From NCBI GenBank assembly GCA_022844345.1, contig JALHLU010000006.1, positions 1-64,000 on the forward strand: a stretch of 64,000 bases of DNA, in the 5' to 3' direction. This document shows, piece after piece, positions 53,221-62,937 of the stretch. The first letter of the stretch is position 1. Each line of letters begins with the position of its first letter. A model generated the notes under the pieces. The model searched no databases and was not told the DNA's origin. It saw only the letters and a program-made list of their open reading frames with translations. The position numbers and the translations under genes were made by a program. Source of the stretch: Hyphomonadaceae bacterium (lineage in GTDB: Bacteria; Pseudomonadota; Alphaproteobacteria; Caulobacterales; Hyphomonadaceae).

Positions 53221-54930
53221 TTGGGATCGGACGACCACGACCCGAAAACGCTGAAGGATCCAAGCCTTCGCCTGCTCACGCGCGTCGCCGACTTCGTCGA
53301 GCCATTAACGCGCTTCGACCGCGGCCATCTTGTGCTCGAGGCCAGCCAGCATCGCATTATCGAAGTCGCGGCCCGGCACTCTTTCCGCGTCGCGCTGAGT
53401 TTCGACCGCGGTGCGGGAAGCGGCGTATTGCCGGTTGGCGTTGTGCAGGTGGCCACCGCACAAGCAATGGCCGCCGAGAGCGACGCCCAACTGGCGGCGG
53501 CGCGCGCCGGAATTCCCGGCCGGCTTGCGGACTGGGCGGGCCAGTATGGCGAGGACCCGCAGCGCCGTCCGGCCGTCCCGGACTGCTTCGCCCCGCCGCC
53601 CGTGATCGGCCATGTCGAAGCCTGCGGATCCTGCAACGGACGCGGCAAGATCGATTGCAGGGCGTGCAACGCCGCCGGAGCAGTCGAGTGCCCTGCTTGC
53701 TCAGGGCGCGGGTCGCGCCCCTGCCCGGCCTGCAAGGAAAGCGGAACGGAGCGCTGCAGCCGCTGTCATGGGCAGGGCTATGAAATCGCTCACCGGCAGG
53801 AAACGGTTTGGGAAGCCGCAACCAACACCGCGCGGACGCAGAACGTGCCCGAGCGGCGCACCTGCGGCGGCTGCGGCGGATCAGGCAGCGTCGCCTGCAC
53901 CCGCTGCGGCGGCGCCCGGCAGGAGACATGTTCGCGATGCGCCGGGCAACGGAAAGTCACGTGCGAGACCTGCAAAGGCGCGGGCGCGCTGGGCTGCGAG
54001 GCCTGCGCCAGCACGGGCAAGCGCCATTTCACCAGCCAGCTTGTCTGCGCCATCACCGAAACATTCGAGTCAGCGCCACGATCGGCCGATGCCGAAGTGG
54101 CCGGCATTCTCAAGACGCTGCCGTCCATCGAGGACGTGTTGCGCTATGCCGAGGCGCATCGCGCTACTGCGGAGACAGACGCCTCCACCTTCCGGCGCGA
54201 GACCGTCGCACCGATCCCGGTGACATCGATTGTCGTCGCTGTAGGGCCAAGACGGACGCGTGTGCACGGGTTTGGACCCACGCAGGATATCCGCGATTTC
54301 GCCAACATCGCAGGCATCCTCCTCTCGGATGATCTCGACACGCTGGAGGCCGCTCTTCCCGCAACGCGGCTGACTCCGCCGCGAACAACACCGGAAATGG
54401 ACAACGCACTCGCGAGCGCGCTCGCGTCAGAAGCCAACGTCGCAATCGCAGAGAAACCGGGCGCCAGAGGACTCGCCGTTGTGCTGCAGGACTTTCGCGG
54501 CCTGCTGACGGAAGACCATGTGCGGCGCACATCGGCGGCTATCGGCAAGGCCGTTCGCCGCGCCTATTGGTCGGCGATGTTGCGTGGACCGGTTGCCGTG
54601 CTTGCCATACCGCTATTGCAGTTTCCGGTGGAGCTGGTGCTGCACAGGCTGGATCCTGCAGCGCGTCTTTCCGCGATGCTTGGCGTGATGCTGCTGGCTT
54701 TCGGCGGCGCCATCGCGGCGCACATGCTGGTGGTGAGGATGCTGGAGCGCAGGCTGGCGCCCGGCGGCACACCACGCCTGTGGCGGATCATGTCGCGGCA
54801 GGGCCATCTGCGAGACTGGCTGCTCGGCGCCGCTGCAGTGATCGTCGCGGGCACGCTGGCCGCCGCAGGCCTTGCCAACCTCATCTCTCCTGCTTCGGCT
54901 GCCCCGGTCACAGCTCCTCTGACGCCCTAG
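53221..54930 (+). CDS. CxxC-repeat (DnaJ zinc-finger-like) membrane protein
   Basis: About 569 residues from TTG 53221, which has GAGGG 5 bases upstream; TTG 53209 is a possible alternative. Residues about 130-270 hold ten CxxC motifs (CGSC, CRAC, CPAC twice, CSRC, CGGC, CTRC, CSRC, CETC, CEAC), with CxxCxGxG spacing like the DnaJ zinc-binding domain but no J domain. The N-terminal domain and an alpha/beta middle part have no family I know. Three hydrophobic helices lie near the C terminus. Divergent from the sensor kinase, with 89 bases between. Possible membrane chaperone or metal protein. Confidence 0.7.
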   Translation: MGSDDHDPKTLKDPSLRLLTRVADFVEPLTRFDRGHLVLEASQHRIIEVAARHSFRVALSFDRGAGSGVLPVGVVQVATAQAMAAESDAQLAAARAGIPGRLADWAGQYGEDPQRRPAVPDCFAPPPVIGHVEACGSCNGRGKIDCRACNAAGAVECPACSGRGSRPCPACKESGTERCSRCHGQGYEIAHRQETVWEAATNTARTQNVPERRTCGGCGGSGSVACTRCGGARQETCSRCAGQRKVTCETCKGAGALGCEACASTGKRHFTSQLVCAITETFESAPRSADAEVAGILKTLPSIEDVLRYAEAHRATAETDASTFRRETVAPIPVTSIVVAVGPRRTRVHGFGPTQDIRDFANIAGILLSDDLDTLEAALPATRLTPPRTTPEMDNALASALASEANVAIAEKPGARGLAVVLQDFRGLLTEDHVRRTSAAIGKAVRRAYWSAMLRGPVAVLAIPLLQFPVELVLHRLDPAARLSAMLGVMLLAFGGAIAAHMLVVRMLERRLAPGGTPRLWRIMSRQGHLRDWLLGAAAVIVAGTLAAAGLANLISPASAAPVTAPLTP

Positions 54931-54943
54931 CGACAACGCAAAT

Positions 54944-54969
54944 CGGGCGAAAGCATTCGCTTCCGCCCG
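54944..54969. terminator. Hairpin between convergent genes
   Basis: CGGGCGAAAGC (54944-54954) pairs with GCTTCCGCCCG (54959-54969) with one mismatch. It lies after the CxxC-protein stop and before the UrcA-like stop. No T run, so strength is uncertain. Confidence 0.5.
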
Positions 54970-55043
54970 ACTGGCATTGAGGGGTCGTCACGTTTTGAGG
55001 TCGTCAGGGTAGAGCTTCCGCCGCACGGCGGCCGTGCCGGTCG

Positions 55044-55403
55044 TCAGCGCGCAGCAAGGATGCGGGACGAGTCGAGACGGCGGCCAGTGCGGTCGAAATG
55101 GATGGCGGCGACATCCGTGCGGCCAAGCTTCTGCACGAAGGAATCGATGGCGCCGGCAATGCATGCGTCTTCAATCCTGCGCAGGCTGATCGGGCGCGGA
55201 CCCGAAGTCGTGCAGGCGCGGCGCGCCTCGCGCTGGAAAGCCCCATAGTTATGTTGGGCCGATTTCGCATTGTCATAGTTGAAAGTGATCGTGAACGTCG
55301 CCTGGCCGGGACCGGCCAGAGCCGCCGGGGCAAAGTGACCCGATGCAGCGACGACGGCGCAGCCGAGAACGGCGGCGACGGCAAGGCGTTTGATGGCGAT
55401 CAT
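55044..55403 (-). CDS. UrcA-family secreted protein
   Basis: 119 residues. Signal peptide (LAVAAVLGCAVVAASGHFAPAALAG), then the UrcA pattern TFNYDNAKSAQHNYGAFQREARRACTTSG with an Arg-Ala-Cys and IEDACIAGAID with the second Cys. A disulfide is likely. UrcA proteins are small periplasmic proteins of unknown role, common in Sphingomonadales/Caulobacterales. Monocistronic. Confidence 0.75.
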   Translation of the reverse strand: MIAIKRLAVAAVLGCAVVAASGHFAPAALAGPGQATFTITFNYDNAKSAQHNYGAFQREARRACTTSGPRPISLRRIEDACIAGAIDSFVQKLGRTDVAAIHFDRTGRRLDSSRILAAR

Positions 55404-55541
55404 TGGGGAGGTATCCGCTTTTTTGCAGCTCTTTGGCGGCTGCGCGTGTCCTTTGGCCTGACTCGATGACAGACGTCTGACGGCGGCAATGCGGTTGAGT
55501 GAAACTATCAGGGCCGGAATCAGGCCCCGGCCTCGGCTGGC

Positions 55542-56600
55542 TCAGGGCGCCTCAGGCGGCATCCCTGCAATCCACTCGCGCATCAACGCGAGCCCTTCCC
55601 GGTCGACGACAGAGCGGCCAAGCTCTGGCATCGCAACACCGGGTTCGACCGACACGAGCCGGTGCACCAGGATCGAACTCTCGGGCTTGCCGGGCTCGAT
55701 GACGAACAGATCATCGCCCGAGCCGCGCCCGGCCGCAGTCGGCCGCTTGTGGACGCCCCAGCCGGTCGGATTGTTTTCGTCCCACGCCAGGAACAGCCCG
55801 GAGTTGGACGCGCCGCCGCCGGCGCGATGACAGTGGGCGCAATTGATGTCGAGCCAGGCGCGCGCCCGAAGTTCGATTGCCGCGTCCCCATGGGCCGCGG
55901 GCGCGGCAGGCGGCGCTTCCGGCGCGCCTGCGAGTATGCCGCGCGCGGTCCAGTCCGCGATCTGGTTGGCGTCATGCGGGCCGTCATGGTTGAGGCTGCG
56001 CGCCGACGGGCCGATAGGCGTCATCTCGCCATCCTTCGAATGGCAGAGCTTGCACTGGTTGCGGTTTGGCACGGCATAGTCGATCGACATCGCCTCGCCA
56101 TCTGGCGCGATCGTCTCGACCACCTGTCTTCCGCCAACCGGCGCGTAGGCCGCCTCGGTCTGTTCCCTGTTCCAGATATAGGGATAGGCCGCCCACCCCT
56201 CCTCCTTGCGGATCAGAAGGCGTGTTTCGATGTAGCGCTCGCCCTGGGTTGGCGTTCGCATGTCTGGCGCAAATGCAAACGTCTTGATCAGGACCGAACC
56301 GACAGGAAACTCGAAGACATCGTTCGCCGTGTAGGCCGCCTGCTTCCCGCCAGGCACATAGATCGCGCGATGCTTGGCGGCGTAGTCGCTGAACAGCGGG
56401 TTGACCAGATCGTAGGCCACGACGCCTTCAGCCAGCGTGCGGCCGCCAGCATCTTTGAAGAAGCCATACGCGGACAACTTCGGTGCGGGATCCTCCGCGA
56501 GGATCGCACTGTCACTCACGCCTGCAGGCTGGCTGCAGGCGGCGAGCAGCAGAGCGGCGAGCCCAGCCAGCCATGCACGGGCGTAGGTTTGCCTTTGCAT
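55542..56600 (-). CDS. Diheme c-type cytochrome-like lipoprotein (SO2930/HNE_0200 type)
   Basis: 352 residues from ATG 56600, with lipobox LLAAC at about 22. Two CxxCH heme motifs occur: CKLCH and CAHCH, each followed by a conserved segment (CAHCHRAGGGASNSGLFL). Known family: conserved lipoprotein cytochromes found beside a beta-helix lipoprotein in Shewanella and Hyphomonas. Function unknown; likely electron transfer at the envelope. The next gene upstream ends 40 bases before. Confidence 0.75.
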   Translation of the reverse strand: MQRQTYARAWLAGLAALLLAACSQPAGVSDSAILAEDPAPKLSAYGFFKDAGGRTLAEGVVAYDLVNPLFSDYAAKHRAIYVPGGKQAAYTANDVFEFPVGSVLIKTFAFAPDMRTPTQGERYIETRLLIRKEEGWAAYPYIWNREQTEAAYAPVGGRQVVETIAPDGEAMSIDYAVPNRNQCKLCHSKDGEMTPIGPSARSLNHDGPHDANQIADWTARGILAGAPEAPPAAPAAHGDAAIELRARAWLDINCAHCHRAGGGASNSGLFLAWDENNPTGWGVHKRPTAAGRGSGDDLFVIEPGKPESSILVHRLVSVEPGVAMPELGRSVVDREGLALMREWIAGMPPEAP

Positions 56601-56640
56601 GGCCGTCACCGGTTCAGGAGTGGGGCAAGCCGGTTGCGGA

Positions 56641-57873
56641 TCAGGAGCCCTCCTGCTTGGGCTTGTCATGCGCCAACACGACTACGGCGGGCTCCTCGAT
56701 CTGCGCATCGGGCTGACGCTCCCGTGTCGGATTCGCTTTCGTCAGGTCAGGCGGCGTCGTTCCAAGGCCGAGGCTGATGAAGCCGACTTCGGGCTTCTCG
56801 CGAACGACGATGCGAACCTCTTCCGTCTTGTCGCCATACTTGGTGACGCCATCCCAGACGATGGCCGGCAGGCTGCCGCCAAGCACTGGCGCCAGCGGCG
56901 CAAGCCTGCCCTGGGGATCATTGCCGCCCGCGCCATATGTGTTGTCGCGGATCACGAAGTCGCGCGGCAGCGGGTTGTAGTTGGGGTCTTTGAAGGCGTT
57001 CGAGTAGGAGACCACCATCACGTGGGCGGTCTTGTTCTGGTCGAACGTGTTGTTGAACACGTGGACGTTGCGGTTCGCCATCAGCAGCACGCCCGTTCCG
57101 GTCGGCACGCCGGCGACGATGTTTCCTGGCGGCGCGAAGTTCTGCGTGTCGTTCTGGACGATCTGGTTGTTGAAGATGCGTGTGGAATGGCCACCCATCA
57201 CTGGCAGGTCCGGCAGGTCGAACACGAGGATGCCGCCGGCATTGCGCGTGGCGACATTGTCGTGGACGTCAGCGTTCATCGAGTTCTCGATCTCGATACC
57301 CGCCACGTTGAATTCGGCGCGGCTGTTGCGGACGATGATGTTTTTCGACTGGCCGACATAGATGCCGGCGTCGGATGCGCCCGACACGATGACGCCGTCG
57401 ATCAGCACGTTCTCGGATTCAACAGGATAGACGCCATAGGCGCCGTTGGTCGCAAGCGGACCGCCGGTCCAGACCACCTTCAGTTCCCTATAGGTGATGT
57501 TGTCGGCGTCCTTCGACTTGATGCCGTCGCCCTTGGTGTCCTGCATAGTGAAGCCGGTGAGCGTCACGTCGTTCGCACCGGTGACAAGCAGGCCTTCGCC
57601 TGCGCCCTTCTGATCCTTGAAGGACAGGATCGTCTTGTCGATTCCCGCCCCGCGCACAGTCACGCCGCCCACTGTCAGCGATAGCCCCTCGGTGAAGTTG
57701 AATGTGCCCTCGGCAAGCTCGATCACATCGCCGGACTTGGCGTCCTGCAGCCGCGTCTGCAGCTGGGTGTAAGCATCCGGCCCCGGTGCGATGGCGACTG
57801 GCTTGGCCGGCTCGGTCGGACCACACGCGGCGACCAGCGCCAGGACAGAAACAGCCGCGATCAGAACGCGCAT
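56641..57873 (-). CDS. Right-handed parallel beta-helix lipoprotein
   Basis: 410 residues from ATG 57873, lipobox LVAACG near 17. The body is a beta-helix with repeated NxxVxxN strands (NIIVRNSRAEFNVAGIEIENSMNADVHDNVATRNAGGI). Partner of the diheme lipoprotein: the beta-helix gene is upstream on the same strand, with 40 bases between. Such folds act on polysaccharides or serve as envelope scaffolds, but no pectinase-type catalytic triad is evident. Confidence 0.8.
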   Translation of the reverse strand: MRVLIAAVSVLALVAACGPTEPAKPVAIAPGPDAYTQLQTRLQDAKSGDVIELAEGTFNFTEGLSLTVGGVTVRGAGIDKTILSFKDQKGAGEGLLVTGANDVTLTGFTMQDTKGDGIKSKDADNITYRELKVVWTGGPLATNGAYGVYPVESENVLIDGVIVSGASDAGIYVGQSKNIIVRNSRAEFNVAGIEIENSMNADVHDNVATRNAGGILVFDLPDLPVMGGHSTRIFNNQIVQNDTQNFAPPGNIVAGVPTGTGVLLMANRNVHVFNNTFDQNKTAHVMVVSYSNAFKDPNYNPLPRDFVIRDNTYGAGGNDPQGRLAPLAPVLGGSLPAIVWDGVTKYGDKTEEVRIVVREKPEVGFISLGLGTTPPDLTKANPTRERQPDAQIEEPAVVVLAHDKPKQEGS

Positions 57874-57962
57874 TGAGGCCTCCCTTGAACCCTGAGTTTC
57901 GCGGGCGACTCTCGGGCGTTGGCCGGAAGTGTCAAGCTGCCCATGCGTCATGCTGGGCAAGG

Positions 57963-57995
57963 CGCGGCCGCCCTCAGGGGAAAGGGGCGGCCGCG
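57963..57995. terminator. GC-rich hairpin downstream of the RcnB-like gene
   Basis: CGCGGCCGCCC (57963-57973) pairs with GGGCGGCCGCG (57985-57995) over 11 bp. It lies between the minus-strand RcnB-like stop (58048) and the beta-helix start (57873). No T run. Confidence 0.45.
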
Positions 57996-58047
57996 GGTGG
58001 GACCGGTGCAAAACTCTGAGCCAGTCTCGGAGGGACTTGCGGAACCG

Positions 58048-58464
58048 CTACTGGGCGAGCGCCCAGAGAACGAGACCAGTCGCAGCCGCGATCAGCAGGA
58101 TTTCGCCCGTGTTAGAGTCACGATAGTAATGCTGCCCGTGACGCGGTGGCGGCAGGCGATAGCGGTTGTAGTCGCGGACCACGACGAAGTTGCTGTGGTG
58201 CGGGCGGGACGAATAGTAGTGGCCCTTCCGCCAGTTGTGGTGGTTGCCGCGGCCGTCGTCCCAGCCGCCGCGATGGCGGCGGTCATCGCGCCGGTCATCC
58301 CGGTATCCATCACGATAGCCATGGCGGTAGTCGCGGTCATTCCTGTCGCGGTCGCGGCCACGATCATGGTCACGTCCGTGCCCGCGGCGATCGTCTGCGA
58401 AAGCAGGGGCAACAGCGGTGATGGCGATCAAGCCAGCCGCCAGGGAAGAAGCAATGAGACGCAT
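58048..58464 (-). CDS. RcnB-family small secreted protein
   Basis: 138 residues. Signal peptide (ASSLAAGLIAITAVAPAFA), an Arg/Asp/His/Gly-rich middle (DRRGHGRDHDRGRDRDRND), then the RcnB-like end: NWRKGHYYS, VVRDYNRYRLPPPRHGQHYYRDSNTGEILLIAAATGLVL. RcnB of E. coli is a periplasmic nickel/cobalt homeostasis protein. The repeated His/Asp could bind metal. No metal transporter is adjacent. Confidence 0.75.
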   Translation of the reverse strand: MRLIASSLAAGLIAITAVAPAFADDRRGHGRDHDRGRDRDRNDRDYRHGYRDGYRDDRRDDRRHRGGWDDGRGNHHNWRKGHYYSSRPHHSNFVVVRDYNRYRLPPPRHGQHYYRDSNTGEILLIAAATGLVLWALAQ

Positions 58465-58673
58465 GGAGCACTCCTTTCAGTCTTGGAGCCTCATGAAAGC
58501 GTATGCTGGATGAACGAATCTCGACTCGTTTGTTCATATACATCTTCTCAGCGCTGTTCATACTAAACAGACGTGAAATCCGAGATGTAGCATCTTCGGT
58601 TGGTGAGATTTTCTGCAGTTACCCAGCGCGCGAACTCGGAAAGGCGCGCTGCAGTCCGGTAACCTGAATGCGA

Positions 58674-60239
58674 TCAGGCCGCCGAGCGGTTCTGACAGAC
58701 GATTCCTGCGGACTCGATCCAGCCTTTGACCCGCTCGCGGGCCGGCGTCTTGCCGTCACGCAGCAGCCGCTCGCCTTCATTCGACGTCGCAAAGAGCTCG
58801 ATGGCGTCCATCAGCGAGTCGAGGTCGGTTCCAGCCAGATCGTCGACGCTGTAGATGCCCGCGCCGACAAGGATCTGCGCGTTGGTCCCGTTGAGATCGG
58901 GAACCGAGCAGGCGAGCAGCGCCTGCGCCTGCCAATCCTTGATGATGCCGGCGTTGATGTGGCTCGCCTTGATGCGGTGGGCCGCGTCCTCGGGCGTCAG
59001 CGACAGGAGGTCACCTACGGTATTGACCCCGATGACGCTGAGCCGACTGGCCGTCTTCGGTCCGATCGAGGGCGCATCGACCACGGCGGCTTCGCGTGAA
59101 AGGCGGATACGCGGCCCGGCGGACGCAGGCACTTCGGCGGCCGCTGCAGGCGTCTTCGCGACGGTTGCCGGCTTTGTCTTCGGCTGGACAACTGCCTTTG
59201 CCTTCACAACCGGAGCTGCGGGCTTCGCAGTTTTCGCCGGCGTGCCCTTCTTTGAGGATCTGGCCGGGGCGCCCCGTCCGTTCTGCGTGCCTGTTTCGCG
59301 CGGCCACTGACAGTCGAGCGTCGACAGCGAGACCTTGAGCACTTCCTCGGCGAACAGCTTGCGCACGGCGCGATCGTCATCGCCCAACGTCTCGCGAACC
59401 TTACCCGTCTTCCGGAATTCCTGGTGCTGCCCGGCGATCAGGTTCATTTCCGCAACGGCGTCGACGCGCTTGGAAATCACCCTCACAGGCGTGTTGGCGA
59501 CGATGCCGATTGTGTCGAGCAGCAAGCTCACCTGCGGCGCCTCGGCTTTCGATTCTGCAATCGCGCGATCGAGAATGCGTGACAACATCACCGCAGCATA
59601 CCCCATCAGTGCGGCGACGACGTCTTTGATTTCCTGGTCCAGCCCATCGACCGGACGCTTCACGCCGACCTCGAAGTCATAGTGATCGATCAGCGTCTCG
59701 TAGTGCTTGTTCGAGACCAGCGCGCCGGACTTCACCATGCGCTCGAGCCAGTCATCGCCCTCGGGCATGGGCACGTCGGGAAATCCCATCTCCTGCGTCA
59801 GGATCTGGAGGAGTTCCGGGAAGGCCTTGGACAGCGACCATTCAACCGCGCGATGGATCGTGCCCTCTTCCTCGGTCTGATGCGTGTGGAAGGGTTGCAC
59901 CGGATCGACGGCATAGTGGCTCATGACGCCGGCGCAGTAGGCGGCGTGCTTCCAGTCCTGCTGCTCGAGTGCGCGGACTGTACGGCGATACCATTCGCGC
60001 GCAGCGGCGGGAGCGCCACCCCAATCGCCATCACGCACATGCAGGACGTGGTTCTTGAAATCCTTGAACACTTCGTCAGGCGCCTTGGCGCCTTCGAGAT
60101 AAGCGTCGCGATGCTTGAGAAAGACATTGCGCCAGGCTTCGGCGTCGCTGTCCTTCAGGTGGTCCAGCGCCAATACCGCGAGGCGATGGTGATTGCTGCG
60201 GCAGACCGAATCCAGAACCAGCCGGTAGCAGACCGACAT
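58674..60239 (-). CDS. Zinc-dependent phospholipase C-like protein fused to DUF4332
   Basis: 521 residues from ATG 60239, chosen over 60251 because GGAGAG precedes it. The N-terminal part (about 1-215) has HYAVDPVQPFHTHQTEEEGTIHRAVEW, a His/Asp/Glu set like the zinc sites of phospholipase C/S1-P1 nuclease. A Lys/Ala/Pro-rich linker (about 310-370) leads to DUF4332 (GPKTASRLSVIGVNTVGDLLSLTPEDAAHRIK), a helix-hairpin-helix-like domain. No signal peptide, which is odd for a PLC-type enzyme. Confidence 0.7.
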   Translation of the reverse strand: MSVCYRLVLDSVCRSNHHRLAVLALDHLKDSDAEAWRNVFLKHRDAYLEGAKAPDEVFKDFKNHVLHVRDGDWGGAPAAAREWYRRTVRALEQQDWKHAAYCAGVMSHYAVDPVQPFHTHQTEEEGTIHRAVEWSLSKAFPELLQILTQEMGFPDVPMPEGDDWLERMVKSGALVSNKHYETLIDHYDFEVGVKRPVDGLDQEIKDVVAALMGYAAVMLSRILDRAIAESKAEAPQVSLLLDTIGIVANTPVRVISKRVDAVAEMNLIAGQHQEFRKTGKVRETLGDDDRAVRKLFAEEVLKVSLSTLDCQWPRETGTQNGRGAPARSSKKGTPAKTAKPAAPVVKAKAVVQPKTKPATVAKTPAAAAEVPASAGPRIRLSREAAVVDAPSIGPKTASRLSVIGVNTVGDLLSLTPEDAAHRIKASHINAGIIKDWQAQALLACSVPDLNGTNAQILVGAGIYSVDDLAGTDLDSLMDAIELFATSNEGERLLRDGKTPARERVKGWIESAGIVCQNRSAA

Positions 60240-60492
60240 CACGCTCTCCATGCCAAGGGTGCGGGAGAGTCGAGGTTATTTGGGTTAGCAGGGGGTTAAG
60301 GCGATGGCGGAAGGAGGCCGCTGGCTGATGTCTGCAGCGCACCGCGGCACGCGTCCGCGCCTCGCGAACTCGCTGCAACTGCAACGGATTAATTAGCAGC
60401 GCGCCACTGGTACATCCTGTCGCAGGCCCCATTTCCCGGCAGCGGGTCACACGACCCGCGCGGGTTGGGATCAGCCGAAAAGGGGACAGTGC

Positions 60493-61134
60493 ATGCAAGC
60501 CTACATTCTTCTCGACCGCTCTGGATCGATGCAGTCGCTTTGGGTGGAAGCGCTTTCCTCCGTCAATTCGTTCGCAAAGGAACTCGCCAACAGACAAGAC
60601 GGCCCGGCCGTCGACAGCCACATCACGCTCGCCATCTTCGACAGCCAGCAAGGCCTGCAGTTCGACGTGCTGCGGCGCAAGCAGCCTGCCCTTCACTGGG
60701 AGACGGTGACCGACAAGGAAGCCTCCCCGCGCGGCATGACGCCGTTGCTCGACGCCATGGTACGGATCATTTCGCTCGCGGAAACGGACAATCCCGACAA
60801 GGCGGTGATCGTCGTGATGACCGATGGCGAAGAGAACGCTTCGGTCGAAGTGAAGCGCGAGGGCGTCAAGGTCGCTCTTGATCGGGCGAAGGCGAAGGGC
60901 TGGGAAGTCGTCTTCCTCGGCGCGAACTTCGACAACATCTCGGACGCCTCGTCCGTCGGCGTTCAGGGCGGTCAACAGATGGCCATGTCCGCCGGCACGA
61001 TGGACAAGTCGCTCGCAAGCCTGGCGCGCAAGTCCCGCGCGTATGGCGCCTCAGCGCCGGGGGCTGCGCCGATCGTGTTCAACGAGGAAGACCGCGAAGT
61101 CGCCAAGGAAGCCAACATCAAAAACAAGTCATGA
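60493..61134 (+). CDS. Von Willebrand factor A domain protein
   Basis: 213 residues. A MIDAS motif DRSGSM at 8-13, GMTPLLDAM for the Thr, and VIVVMTDGEENASV for the Asp/Thr. Predicted soluble metal-dependent adhesion-like domain; no signal peptide. GGGGA lies before the ATG. VWA proteins often act with AAA ATPases or phosphatases, but none is adjacent. Convergent with purH. Confidence 0.85.
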   Translation: MQAYILLDRSGSMQSLWVEALSSVNSFAKELANRQDGPAVDSHITLAIFDSQQGLQFDVLRRKQPALHWETVTDKEASPRGMTPLLDAMVRIISLAETDNPDKAVIVVMTDGEENASVEVKREGVKVALDRAKAKGWEVVFLGANFDNISDASSVGVQGGQQMAMSAGTMDKSLASLARKSRAYGASAPGAAPIVFNEEDREVAKEANIKNKS

Positions 61135-61157
61135 TGTAGCTGCGATCTGAAACATCA

Positions 61158-61190
61158 ATGGCGAGCGGGCGACCGCTCGCCATTTCCGTT
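61158..61190. terminator. Bidirectional terminator between VWA gene and purH
   Basis: ATGGCGAGCGG (61158-61168) pairs with CCGCTCGCCAT (61173-61183) across loop GCGA, followed by TTCCGTTT on the plus strand. Placed between two convergent stop codons (61134 and 61201). Confidence 0.75.
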
Positions 61191-61200
61191 TGGCCAGGCC

Positions 61201-62829
<1,629 letters not shown>

Positions 62830-62937
62830 GAGACGGCTCCAGCGCTGGCTGGGGCCCGATAGCATCACTGGCGCGGTCGTAAAACCGTCATCCGCGCCGC
62901 ATGTGGGCAAAGGCCGGAAAGCCCTGTGAGTACGCTC

